The translations under genes and the position numbers were made by a program. This document shows positions 11,778 through 23,200 of a stretch of DNA of 64,000 nt, in pieces. The DNA is from Dactylonectria macrodidyma (taxonomy: Eukaryota > Ascomycota > Sordariomycetes > Hypocreales > Nectriaceae). The notes under the pieces were generated by a model. The model saw nothing but the letters and a program-made list of their open reading frames with translations. It did no database searches and had not been told where the DNA came from. Within the stretch, counting starts at the first letter, position 1, and each line of letters opens with the position of its first letter. Where the stretch lies: NCBI GenBank assembly GCA_020744425.1, contig JAGMUV010000012.1:806001-870000 (forward strand), in the 5' to 3' direction.

Positions 11778-13301
11778 TTAAAGTCTCTTTGTTGGGTGTC
11801 TCTTGTTCCTGCCATTTGGTTCGGTAGTTGATGACCTCATATTAGGACGAACGGAGGCTCGGAGTGTGGCAGATATGTTAGGTGATCGAGAGTCCTCGTT
11901 TTCCTTCGCTTCACCTTCTTCATGGTTATCGTTTTCATCAGAGTCTACGGATGTTAAAGGGGAGACAGGCGACCCTGCAATGACTGGAGATGTTGCGGTA
12001 GGCACATTAGACCTCCTGAGTCTCTTGGGGACGGGACTGTTTGAACTTGACGGAGATGATTGAGATGCGGAGATTGCAGGCCGTTTGTTCTGAGATGGAG
12101 TAGCGGGTTGTTGGGATGGACCTCCCTGTGACGATTTTGATGGTTGTGATTGTGACTGTTGCGCCTGTGAACCTTTCTTTGAGGGAGACTTGAACATAGA
12201 CCTCATTGCTGCGAAGCCGCTAGCTTGGGATGGGCTAGGTTCGGTTTTAGAGGGGGAGACTGTGTTAGAAGCAGGTACAGGTGGCGTGCTCTTGTCCGGA
12301 AATGTCCAAGTGTCGGGAACGACGATGAAAACATAGTCCCTCTCATCAACTGGAGGGGCAGTCGCCATAAGAAGATGGTCAAGCAGGCCAACAATCTTGC
12401 CGACGCAGTTGAAGGGAACACCCGGAACAAACTGTGTATCTTTCCTGTCTGCCATCTTCTTGCAGAGGAGAGAGAATGGCAAAGCGCGAATAGGAAAGAG
12501 AATAAAAACTTGAAAGGGGTGGAAGCCTTTGAAAGGGCTCTTTGATGGCTGACCCGGCGTGATGTAGGTACAGCACTGGATAAATGCACAGCATCTCAGC
12601 TGCGCATCATCCAACAACGGGACAGAGTTCTTGATCAAGTGGGTTTGACCTGTCCCGAGAACCTGCCCGGTCAAAGAAACAACCGGTTGGATAAGTGGAA
12701 AGCCCTCACCATTGCAAAGAGTTCGTGGGTCAATGCTGATAGTTACATTAGTGGCAAGCGCGATAGTGGAACTCGAGCTAAGGGAAATTGATAAGTCTGC
12801 TTACGCTTGGTATCCAAAGTCGCGTATGAGAACAACTGAAACCTTATACACTTCGCCGTCACCATCTTCATCGGTGAAAACATCAGGCTCCCGTAGCACC
12901 CACTCCAGTGCGTAGGGGTGTACTTTGCCAGTGAAATGGAACCACTGATTCTGCCACTCCGATTCAACAATCTGCTGGTTATAGACAGAGAGGTTGAGAC
13001 TAAAGTAAATCGGCAATGGATTAGGGGATCGACACCCTTCGGGACGCAGCACAGAATATTCAGGCAGTGTCATATAGGGAGGGGGCGGAAGAAAAACCCT
13101 GCTAAGAGCTTCAACATTAAGGCTCTTTATAAGTTGTTCATCTGATGTAGGAAACCGTGTTGGGGTATCTAGCTGACCAAAAAAGGACATGGTCATATCA
13201 CTACCAAGGTTTTTCTGAGAGTCATAAGGCATGCGCGGAGGCGGATGACCGCTAAGAGTGGAAGGTGAGGTAGAATTTGAGGTAGAAGCTGATGAAGACA
13301 T
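11778..13301 (-). CDS. Helitron H2 accessory protein, three-module (OB-like?)
   Basis: Protein of about 484 residues encoded by two exons, 13301-12805 and 12735-11778, with a 69-bp GT-AG intron in phase 2. It is transcribed away from the H2 Rep-helicase gene. It resembles the accessory gene next to Helitron H3 (57931-59390) through the whole length, including the intron position and phase. Three segments share a pattern of a hydrophobic strand with Gly-Lys/Gln-Val (FTGKV, LTGQV, CVGKI) followed 30-60 residues later by a hydrophobic strand (VSVVLIRDF, FQVFILFPI, VFIVVPDTW). The tail is Ser/Pro/Gln-rich, with PKRLRR as a possible nuclear signal and an acidic patch. No enzyme motif is visible. 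Repeated five-strand-like modules suggest OB folds as in RPA, which plant Helitrons encode, but this is inference. It appears intact. The start at MSSSAST is preferred over an upstream in-frame codon. Confidence 0.65.
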
Positions 13302-14757
13302 GATATATTGAACTAGCAAATGTTTTAAAAAAAAATGGGAGAGCAATTAAGATTACCACTTCGTGAGAGAGAGAGAGAGAGAGAGATTGTAAGATAAGCC
13401 TGTAAGATTGGCATGCAAATGTACAGAACAAACAAGAAACACACCTGATATTTATAATCCATTAAATGATATAGTATATACAATGCGAAGAATGATACCA
13501 CTTGGTAAAGATACTGTATTTTATTGCGCAGAGAGGATGTGGCATCGCCGATCTCCATCCAACATTTTCAGCTAAGAGCTACTATCCCTGCCGATGTGGA
13601 TACTTGCACAATTGAATTGATCAATTAAGATAGATGGTGAAATAGATTTGCTTTTTCCATGAGTACAAAGGATTGGCCAAAATGTTAGCACATGTCGCCG
13701 ATCGTCGTAAAGCATGTTGAGGTAAGAATCTTGATGCCTGTTAAGTGGATACTCGCATAGCGGAATTGATCAATTAACGTAGCTGTTGAACAGAATTGCT
13801 TCTTCTATGATTACAAAGAATTGACTAAGAAATTAATGCATGAACAAAAGTAGAAGAAAAAATAAGTATGAGAGCTGAGCAGTATTTGATAGGTAGATGA
13901 AATAACGTGGTGTGTATTATATCAATCACATAAGTGCCCATCGATGTTACCATTACAACGAAAGAGGGTGAAGGGATATTTTGATATATTGGTATATCAA
14001 TACTGCAGCGACCATATGAATAAGAGGGTGGGGGAGTATGATGCCGTATTGGTATACCGGTGTAATGGCATTCCGTCTAGATGGTGGGATAAATAATCAA
14101 GCCCGATGTTATTAATGTTAGAAGAATAAGAGGGTGTAGGAGTATGATGCTCTACTGGTATACCGGTGTGATGATGCTCCGACTAGATAATGGGATGAAT
14201 AATCAAGCCCGATGTTATTAATGTTAGAAGAATAAGAGGGTGTAGGAGTATGATGCTCTACTGGTATACCGGTGTGATGATGCTCCGACCAGATAATGGG
14301 ATGAATAATCAAGCACGAAGTTAATCATCACAAAAGTAAGAGGGCGGAGGAATATGATGCTCTATTGGTATACCGGCGTGATGATGCTCCGAGTAGATGA
14401 CGGGATGAATAATCAAGTCCGATATTGGGATGAAATTGGAAGAGTAAAGAAGACCATGGTGGGATAGACCTATCATTTATTGGTAGGTGGGTCAAGACAA
14501 TGACGATAGACGATATTATCATATAGTTTGATAGGTATAATAGAGATAAAGATGACGTGGGACTATCGGGATAGAATCGGATCAAGAGCAGAGTAGGACC
14601 GGCTGGTGTGGGAGAATCGATATCTGCCCCAAAATGTACCGATCACAAAACAGCATTGTGAATGGTATCAACCTTTATCATTCATGTTTATAATACTATT
14701 TGGCTTAATACATATGATTACACACCCTAAGAATATTCGTACGTAGCCTATCTTGTA
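13302..14757. promoter_or_regulatory. Divergent promoter region of Helitron H2
   Basis: AT-rich intergenic stretch between the two head-to-head Helitron genes. It holds a GA microsatellite (about 13365-13385), a degenerate duplicated segment (about 13586-13690 and 13738-13845, sharing GGAATTGATCAATTAA-like cores), an 8-bp-stem dyad around TTGATATATTGGTATATCAA (13981-14000), and the four-unit tandem repeat listed separately. Confidence 0.5.
14022..14445. repeat. Tandem repeat, four units of 104-108 bp
   Basis: Units start at 14022, 14128, 14234 and 14338, each opening AAGAGGG. Units 2 and 3 are nearly identical. Each contains the dyad GGTATACC followed by GG and a conserved TGATGCTCCG-like block, except that unit 1 is more diverged. 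The array lies between the divergent Helitron promoters, where binding sites for a Rep or regulator would be expected; that role is inferred. Confidence 0.85.
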
Positions 14758-15364
14758 ATGGATCCGTCATTATCTGCTCTACTTGAAAGGTTGCGTGGTC
14801 AAACGCCTGGCAGCAGAGTCAGCAGTCTCGGGCTGAAGACATACAATGATATTTTTGGTGCGGCAAACTGGAATACAAACGCAGCACCAAGAGAAGCACA
14901 TTCTACTGCCCAACCAAGCATATCCGATCGTGTTCCGGATGTCCAGCCTGTGGGCCTGGCATTAAGGAAGTCACACTCTACTGTCCAACCGAGTACACCT
15001 GGTGATATTCCAGAAACCGTACCTATAGACCCGGCACTAGAGGGATCACAATCAACTGGCCAATCAAGCAAACCAGGCAATCGCCAACAATACCGTTCAA
15101 GTGTAAATCAAATCAACAATGCCAATGCGCAAACACAGGCGGCAGGAAACTGGATGAGCCGGCCACCACCAGGGAGCACGACGCCGACACAAGTGCCTCT
15201 AAGAAAAAGAGGCAGACCGCGAGGTTCTCGTGCACCAAGGCGGAGAGATGTTCGAGAAGGAAATCGGGTGCAGGAACATCAGCCAAGTGCATACCAAGCC
15301 GACACCGTCAATACTCAAATACAGGGACCTGAAAGCTGGATGAGTCGACCGCCGCCAAGGAGTA

Positions 15365-15414
15365 AGTCAGGCCACCCACTTACGGATCAGGGGCTTAGCT
15401 GACCGCCCCACTTA
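15365..15414 (+). repeat. Left terminal inverted repeat of pogo element
   Basis: 50 bp, identical to the reverse complement of 17192-17241. Within it the block CACTTA occurs twice, about 30 bp apart, which may form two transposase sites. Confidence 0.95.
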
Positions 15415-15565
15415 TACAACAACCAAAATCCCCATTCAACTTCACTTATATATAAAAGAACAACCAAGAGGCCTAATTGGTCCATTTCAACTGATTTTTA
15501 ATAAAATAGCTAATAAATTTTCTAAATATCAAAAAACTAACCAATAAAAACAAAGGAAAAACATG

Positions 15566-17098
15566 CTATTCTGAATCTTCAATTTCAGGCGTTTCTATTC
15601 GCCTTCTTGCTCTCTTTACATTCTGGATGTTAGAAAATTCCTCATTTGGGTCTTTATAAACCCTTCCTCTCTTCTTAGCCTTTGATTGGCCCGAATTTTG
15701 GTCTTGGACTAGAATTCGATCTTCTAATTGGGCCATTCGTACGTGGAGCTTATCAAATCCCCGATTAATAGTCCGAAAGAGCTGCCTTGTGGTTGGGCTA
15801 GCTAGGATTTCCTTCTTATGAGAATGAACCAATAAGGCAACGTCTCTCGAAGTAGTAGGGGTTGTAAAAGGGCTGATTTCGGACCTTTGATTCGTTTTTG
15901 GAGAAAGAGGGGCTCCTGATTGGACCGTAATTGACTCATCAGGGTCTTCAATAACAAATTTACTACCCATTGGCTTTGAGATGTTGATTGGCCACAACCC
16001 GGCTCCTTTCCAACCCGAACGGGCATTTCGAATAGTAATAGCTTTCTTCCTAGCCTGAAAATAGCAAGAAAGAAAGTCTTCCTTCCTAGTTGGGCCAACA
16101 TCGGTGACTGGATTGGCTAGTGTCAAGGCGGTCCGATATGCCGCTTTGAGTGGCCCAAAGACTGATATATCAAGAGGCTGAAGAACGTGGCTTGTATGAG
16201 GCGGCAAATAGAGTAAATGGACCCTATTGGTCACACAAATACGCATAAAATCAGGCGTTATGTGTGATCCATGCCCATCTAGGACAAGAAGCCGCTTTTC
16301 ATTGGCCCGGGCAGGCTTTGAGCCCGGAAGAAAGACTTCCTGTAGCCACGCAAGCCCAATTTCGTCATTGGTCCATCCCTTTTTAGATGTTGTAAACCTC
16401 CAATTGGTCAGAAAGTCCAATTCCTCCGGAAACCATTGGTGTTGGACGTGTTTGCCTTTGAAGACAACCAATGGGTCAAGGCACTTTCCTGTTGCGGAAA
16501 TAGCCTCAAGAATAGTAATCCAGTTAAGGTTTTGTGGCTGTTTCTTAATCGTTGATCGAAGCTCTGATTGGCCAACAACAAGCCCGTTGGTTCCGGGCCC
16601 TTGGAAGAGTCCAACTTCATTAAAATTCCAACGGTTACGTTGAGGGATCGATGCGAGCTCTGGTTGGTCCATTAGGCCAAAGAACCCGCGAATAGCAGCT
16701 GGATTTGCTCCATTTATCCTTTTCCGGTCGATTCCCTTTGCTTTGAGCGTTTTTATTCGCGGGTTGCGGCGCAGGAAGCCCGTCATCCAGTGTTTTCCGA
16801 GTCGTTGGTTGGTGCCATTTTGGCCCAACAAGGAAATCGCCAACTTCCGGATCTGGCCATGAGTCAACGCCATGCCGAGCTTATCTTGTAAGATAAGCCA
16901 ATCAGTGAGCTGGTCTTCCTGGTATCTGGAAAGCGCCTGGCGCCATTCGTGGGCTTCGTTGCGGCTAGGTACGCCATTAAGCCTGTTGCGTAAGGTTGAA
17001 TAAGGAACTCCGCGCTGATTGGCTGCTTTTCGCATTGATATGCCATTTCTGACATCTTGAATGGCTCCTTGAAGGTCTTCTTGGGTGTATTTAGGCAT
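15566..17098 (-). CDS. Pogo/Fot-type DDE transposase, first Asp changed to Asn
   Basis: Uninterrupted 510-residue transposase that would cut and paste its element at TA. Order: psq-type helix-turn-helix (about 4-45), CENP-B-type DNA-binding domain (about 50-120, with the GHWMTGF-like LGKHWMTGFLRR), DDE_1 domain (about 150-370), then a Ser/Lys-rich tail with basic patches (KKRGR, KRARRR). Catalytic sites: Asp274 in LVLDGHGSH and Asp310 in LQPLDISVFG are present. The first Asp, expected in NFDE, is Asn at residue 160 (NFNEVG, codon 16619-16621). That predicts loss of catalysis, so the product could only bind DNA or act as a repressor. The gene lies wholly inside perfect TIRs. Confidence 0.92.
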   Translation of the reverse strand: MPKYTQEDLQGAIQDVRNGISMRKAANQRGVPYSTLRNRLNGVPSRNEAHEWRQALSRYQEDQLTDWLILQDKLGMALTHGQIRKLAISLLGQNGTNQRLGKHWMTGFLRRNPRIKTLKAKGIDRKRINGANPAAIRGFFGLMDQPELASIPQRNRWNFNEVGLFQGPGTNGLVVGQSELRSTIKKQPQNLNWITILEAISATGKCLDPLVVFKGKHVQHQWFPEELDFLTNWRFTTSKKGWTNDEIGLAWLQEVFLPGSKPARANEKRLLVLDGHGSHITPDFMRICVTNRVHLLYLPPHTSHVLQPLDISVFGPLKAAYRTALTLANPVTDVGPTRKEDFLSCYFQARKKAITIRNARSGWKGAGLWPINISKPMGSKFVIEDPDESITVQSGAPLSPKTNQRSEISPFTTPTTSRDVALLVHSHKKEILASPTTRQLFRTINRGFDKLHVRMAQLEDRILVQDQNSGQSKAKKRGRVYKDPNEEFSNIQNVKRARRRIETPEIEDSE

Positions 17099-17191
17099 AA
17101 TAAATAAGGTTATGAAGTTGAATTGGCCAATTGAGTGTTGTTGAAGGAAGAAACGTGTGTGGCTAGAGACGCGTTGTGGTTGACGCGGTTG

Positions 17192-17241
17192 TAAGTGGGG
17201 CGGTCAGCTAAGCCCCTGATCCGTAAGTGGGTGGCCTGACT
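17192..17241 (-). repeat. Right terminal inverted repeat of pogo element
   Basis: 50 bp, perfect inverse of 15365-15414, followed by the TA duplication at 17242-17243. Confidence 0.95.
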
Positions 17242-20200
17242 TACGACACCAATACAAACGCCTCCAAGATCAAGAGGCAAACCGCGAACTTCTCGTGCAT
17301 CAAGGCGGAAAGATGCCCGGGAAAGAACCTGGAGGCAAAGGAGACAAACCCAACAGCAAAGACCACTGGTTGCCGTTGGGACCCCTCCAGCCAGTTCCCA
17401 GTTACCATCTAATACCCCACGACGTCAGAAAATGAGATCGCAACAAGCACAGCAACTAAAACCTGTACCAGCGCAACGGCTCATAGCACCAAACCCCACA
17501 CAAGTTGCCGAGATAACCAACGCGAGCCAATATCACCCGCACAATGCACTGGGCATGCAGCAATGTATGAGCATTCTAAGCATTTCAGATGTGGATCAAC
17601 ATGGCAATCCAAGGCGTGGAGCTAATCAACACAAACATGGACAAAACAATCAACAAGAATCACACTCAGAAACATTTCCAACGCCTACAGAGGTAGTAGA
17701 GACGACAAGTACGGGCAGATTTCACCCAGAGGATGAACTGGATCGACGTGGATGTATGGCAAGGCTGAGGTTTCAAGATGGCCAACAAGAACTTGGCGCA
17801 AAACGCAAGGCTGATCAACACGGACAAGAACAAAACAAAAGGCAAAATCGAACACGAGTTGAGGACAGCAACCTTGAAGAGCAAACCCAGGCATTAGAGA
17901 GGGCCATTGAGCATCTGGAAGACGAATTTACAGAGAAGGAGAGAATATCCTACACAAAGGATTGGCGTAAGCCGGTCCCCCGTGAGAGGAATATATCCAC
18001 AGTCATGGACTTTTATCAAGCATTTCACAACATGGACACCCTACCCATACACACATGCATGATATGCTATCAGAAGATCAGCACTATGGAGATGAAAGAG
18101 CTTAGCTGGGAAGAGTGGACAAATAGCGCAGCGATGAAGAGCTGCCGCACGTATTCATGTCCCGATTGCTTCCCTGTTGGCAAGGCTATACCGAGCTGCG
18201 AAAACTGTGCCATGAAGATCCGCGAATGCAATATGGCGCGGGGCGGGAACTTGCATTAAGCACTTGGTTGCGAGCACATGTACCCGGATGCTCTCAGAGA
18301 CTTGACATTGGTTGAGGAGAAGCTGATCGCACTCAACACCCATTTCGGCTTCGTTGCAAGAATCAAAGTCACGAAAAGCACCAAACAGAGTACGGCATAT
18401 GCACGGCATGTAAAGGGTCACATAACTGTGTTTCCCAACAATGTTCAAGACTTGGTTACCACAGTACTACCACATCCGCTTCTACAATCTTTGGAGGACA
18501 TCCATATATCCTGGCATGGGCCGCAGAGACCAGCCCCCAGCGATCTATCCAAGTTGCTCTCAGTCCGGAGAGGAGCTGTGGAACGGGCGTTGCTTTGGCT
18601 AAAAGAATTTAACCCCCACTATCGGCATATCCAAATCGACAAAGCCGAGTTGGATAGTTGGGGAGAGCCGGCGCACGGGGTTCCGAGCCAGATCTATGAC
18701 AGGATAGAGAGAGATGAACCATCGGCATGGGAAGAAACGCGAACAGCGCACATTGTGCCCCCAGCAGAACGTGGAATGGATGACGCTGGGCCCCAGTCAC
18801 TCGAACAGATTGTGGACGGGCTGGGCAGAGCGTATGATGAGAATGATGTAAGTTACGACGAGGATCAGCAGCTCTATGATGAGCGCAGTCGGGAGGAGCT
18901 CGAGTATGAGGGCATGGGAAGCTTTCTTGATGAGATCCTTGCATCTGGTATGTTTCCACTGGATATAGCACCGCGAGCAACCGATGCCGATAAACTGCAA
19001 TTTGCCGTTGATACAATCAGAGGTGGACACATAAATGCGCAAGCACAGCTGCCCAACCAACCGACTGGGAGCGCGCAGGATTCGCACCTTCAGCCATACA
19101 TTCACATTTCAAGAGGCAATGAGTTTGCAGATATCAATGATCTCTGGTATCTTGCAAAAGCATTTCCAACACTATTCCCCTTCGGCTTTGGTGGGCCACG
19201 GTGTAAGGAAGAGATGGAATCCGACCTGTGGAAGAACAGTCTCCAGCTCACAGGGCATATCCGTGATAGAGACAGTATTGGAGAGGGTGGAGAGGATGCG
19301 ATTTCGCCAACACGTAATCTCGGACTTCACGCATGGATGAAGAAAGTGCTGCAACGACATGGTGGTCGCTTTGCCAATCATCCGGCGTTTTCATTCCTAG
19401 TATTCAACATAGAGGTTCGGTCTAGGAATAGAGGAGTAAGTATGGTGAGCGTGCGACGGAACGATTTTCCTGAGGTTGAGAGGATCATTCAGTCGTTAAC
19501 ACTAGAGAGGCTGGCGGAAGTGCAAAAGGAGTTAGAGGCTGGCGGGAGCACCCGAGATGAAGATATCAAAAAGCTCTTGCGATACATCTCATACTTTGGC
19601 TACAAACAGGCCATGTCGCAGGAGTCGCGGCTAGCCATGCGCAGAAAGATTAAAGCGCTCATCATCAGATACGGTATACCGGCGATTTGGTTTACGCTGA
19701 ACCCTAATGACATTACGAACCCGGTAAAACTACGTCTGGCGGCATACCGAAAGGAGGACAAGGCTGGCGCGGAAGCAACCCTGCTTCGGGCCCTTCAGGA
19801 TAGGTATGAGAGAGTGAAGCTGGCGATAACCGACCCCATAAGCTCTGCCATCTTCTTCCACCGCGAAGTAGAGATGTTCTTTGAGCATTACGTCAAGGTT
19901 GGGGAGGAATCTGTGTTTGGTCAGATTGGACAGTATTTCGCCGCCGTCGAAACCAACGAACGCGGTGCTCTTCATGTCCATGGTTTGCTATGGCTCGAAG
20001 GGAACTTGGAGCTCGGGGAGTTCATCGGTGCTCATGGAAACGGGGAGGATGATGAGAGTGCGGCGATGGAACGGGAAGGAATCCTGAAATATGTCGATTC
20101 TGTCTTTACCGAGGCATGTGCATCCATATATCCACGTAACCAAAAGCCAACGTAGGTCGGAAGCTAAACTATTATCTAGGACCTGGACGAAACCGCTGCC

Positions 20201-23200
20201 TTTAGTGAGGAGAGCGAGACTAGGGTAGTTTACGACAACATATCTCACTTGATGATCGATACGGGGCGCTTCTCTGAACAGTTTGACGATGAAGCCCGCT
20301 TTTGCGCGGGCAGGGTCCAGATGCATGTCCACACTGCAACTTGTGTCAAATACTCTCACAACAAGGAGGGAGAAAAGAAGCCCACGTGTCGATTCCATGC
20401 GCCTTGGAAGCTCTTTACGAAAAGCGAATTTGGCGCGGATGGTATACTTCGGCTCCAACGCTCACATCCCATGATCAACCGATGGAACAAGTCAATGGCG
20501 GTTGGGTTGCGGCACAATCACGACATCTCCTTCATCGGAACCCAAAGCAAGACAATGGCGCTGATATACTACCTGACAAACTACGCCACAAAAATCGAAG
20601 ATCCGATCTGGAAGAGAGTGGCCATAGCAGCAGAGCTCTTTCCGAGTATCAGCACAACCAGCGCCGTCGGGCTTGGTGCAACAACTGCAAACTACGAAGC
20701 CAAGGCAAATATAAATCGCCAGTATCTGATGAGAATCGCAAACAGAATATTCACCGAGAGGCCATTATCGCAGGTGGAGGTGATTGCGCACTTCTTGGAT
20801 TACCCAAGTGAGTTCTCGAGTACCAAACAATGGTCATATGTGAATATGACAACGATATACTGGGCAATACTCCGACGCTGGCCGCATCTCCAGCAATGCA
20901 GTACCGGTAGCACTATAGGCGACGACGATGATGGACCTATCGAGAACATAGGTGACAATGGCAACAGCAACGACGCGGAAGCCAGCGCGGAGAGGGTCTT
21001 GGTGGGAAGCGATGGCAAGAAGCTACCATACATTGAAGCCTACCACCACCGTGGAGAGGTGCTGCAGACATTATGCTTCTATGACTACATGTCGCTTGTT
21101 ACATTACAAAAGAGGATATATTCATCTTCCAAGGAGTTGGTGAAGATAGAATTTGAAATGAACTGGAAGCCGGGAAGGGACTGGGTGCAGGTTCTAAGAC
21201 CGCTGGGGAAGTATGCAGTGCCATGCATGAACGGCTTTCTCGATATGGACTTTGATATTGACACAAACGCAGACAGATACCGCAGGTAAGCACAAGCCAT
21301 TTAATAGTACAGATAAACAAAGAGCATGTACTGATATTAGTACTAGAGCTGCAGTACAGCACCTTGCACTCTTCGTACCATGGGAGAAGTTTATTACAGC
21401 AGCGTCTGGTGATATCAACGAAATCTGGGAGCACTGGAGACGGCGACTCCCCAAAAGACTCCAGACTATCGCAGGCAACATCCAGTTCTTGAAGCGATCA
21501 GCGGAAGATGCGCGGCGAGATGCAAAGCAGTGGGCGGCTGCGGGGGACGACGCCGTTTTGGATGACATCGACGCTATGGGGTATGATCTCCAAGATCCTA
21601 CAGGCCCAGTAAAAGCATATCGCCCAGACCAGGTTGGCCAGCTTGGCCGATTGATTGAGACAGTACGAGGTGCTACAGCCCCTAGCCAGGTGACCGCTGG
21701 TTCGGAGCATCTTTTGCAGATGCTAGATCAGCTCCGCGAAGCCCAAGCAGATATCACCGAGTTTGCGGATGACGTCGAGACTGTCGCTTCCGCAGAGAAC
21801 CCAGAGCAGTACCAGCCAACCATGGTAGCCAGGAGCGAGCTCCCAACGCAACGTCAGCTTAGAGGAATTAAGAGCAAGCAGGATCAAGCTGACAAGGAAA
21901 TTGTGAAAAGGATCCAAGGCTCCGATGGAGTTCAGATCACGCAGAACACAGCTGCCGGCGCAGAAGCATCACTGAACCATACCTTCGCGGGCGCGGGAGA
22001 AGATATTATAGAAATGTCAGAAACAGACACCCGGAACACTCAGAGAGCCAGTGCCAGGGTCGCCTTTGGACCGTCGACAACATTTCTCCATGCCGGTCGG
22101 GAGATTGCAAGGAGGTTCACCTTGAACGAGCGGCAGGAAATCGCCTTCCTTTTAGTGTGTCGCCATCTCGATACCATCCCGGATGAAGATAACAGCGATA
22201 ATTTTGGTAGCAGTAATGTCGAGAACAATGATAACGCACAACTATGCGAGTTCCTGGGTGGGGAGGGCGGCACCGGGAAGTCCAGGGTCATCGAGGCGTT
22301 GGCGGAATTGTTCGCTAGTAAAGACGTATCGCACAGGCTGCTTATGACGGCGACATCGGGGGCCGCAGCAGCGCGGATCAACGGCGTGACTATTCACTCC
22401 GCCTGTGGGATGCAACCCAACGCATCCAACGGCAATGCCGACGATGGCACCACGGTAACCTACGTGGACGGTGATGCTCGAAAAAGATGGAGAGAAAAGT
22501 GGCTGCTTATCATTGACGAGGTGAGCATGCTGGGCCTCCAGACCCTTTCCGATATCAACAAGCGACTTTGCGCCGCCCGGGGATCGAATCAAGATTTTGG
22601 CGGCATCCAAGTGGTACTACTATCAGGAGATTTCCACCAATTCCGCCCAGTGCAAAACAAGTCGCTATTGACGCCATGGTCCGCCCTCAGGATTGCGGAC
22701 GAAATGAGGGCGCACGCACTCTGGACTCGATTTACCACCGTCGTTATGCTCACCGAACAGGTGCGCGCAGCAGGGGACCCGCAGCTGCAGCGGCTGCTGA
22801 CTCGGATCCGGCAGGGGCAGCAAGACGAGTCCGACATGGAGCTTCTTAATAGCCGGTGCTTTCAGGAAGGCCGAGCCATACCATGGGGCAAGGGCATCAC
22901 AGTAGTTACACCCCTTAACAGCAATAGATGGAGCTTGAACATGGATGCGGTCTTGGCCTTCCAGAGGCACCACCAGAAGCCAGTCCGGATATTTCTACCC
23001 CAGCACCGTTGGGGTAAACCCAATACATTGCCGGTAACGGAGGAAGAAGCTACGCTCATGGCCAGCGTCGGAGATGACAGCAAGATCTGTGTGCCGGCCA
23101 CGTTCATGTTCGTACCTGGCATGCCGGTGGTAGTGACGAAGAATATAAACCCAGGCCTCAAGCTCGTGAATGGGGCCAAGTACAAAGCACTGGAAGTTAT

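Larger units (their letters stand above)
15365..17241 (-). mobile_element. Pogo/Fot-type DNA transposon nested in Helitron H2
   Basis: A 1877-bp element with perfect 50-bp terminal inverted repeats starting AGTCAGGCCACCCACTTACG, flanked by the TA target duplication (15363-15364 and 17242-17243). Excision with one TA restores the Helitron frame, linking a second copy of its N-terminal basic repeat. Family features are TA target, TIR length and a CENP-B-like transposase. The DNA is unusually dense in CCAAT/ATTGG pentamers, 23 by eye. Perfect TIRs point to a young insertion, although the transposase has lost a catalytic residue. Confidence 0.93.

Noticed and set aside
14022..14445. CRISPR array
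   Set aside because: Contiguous repeats of about 106 bp without unique spacers in a fungal genome; it is a minisatellite.
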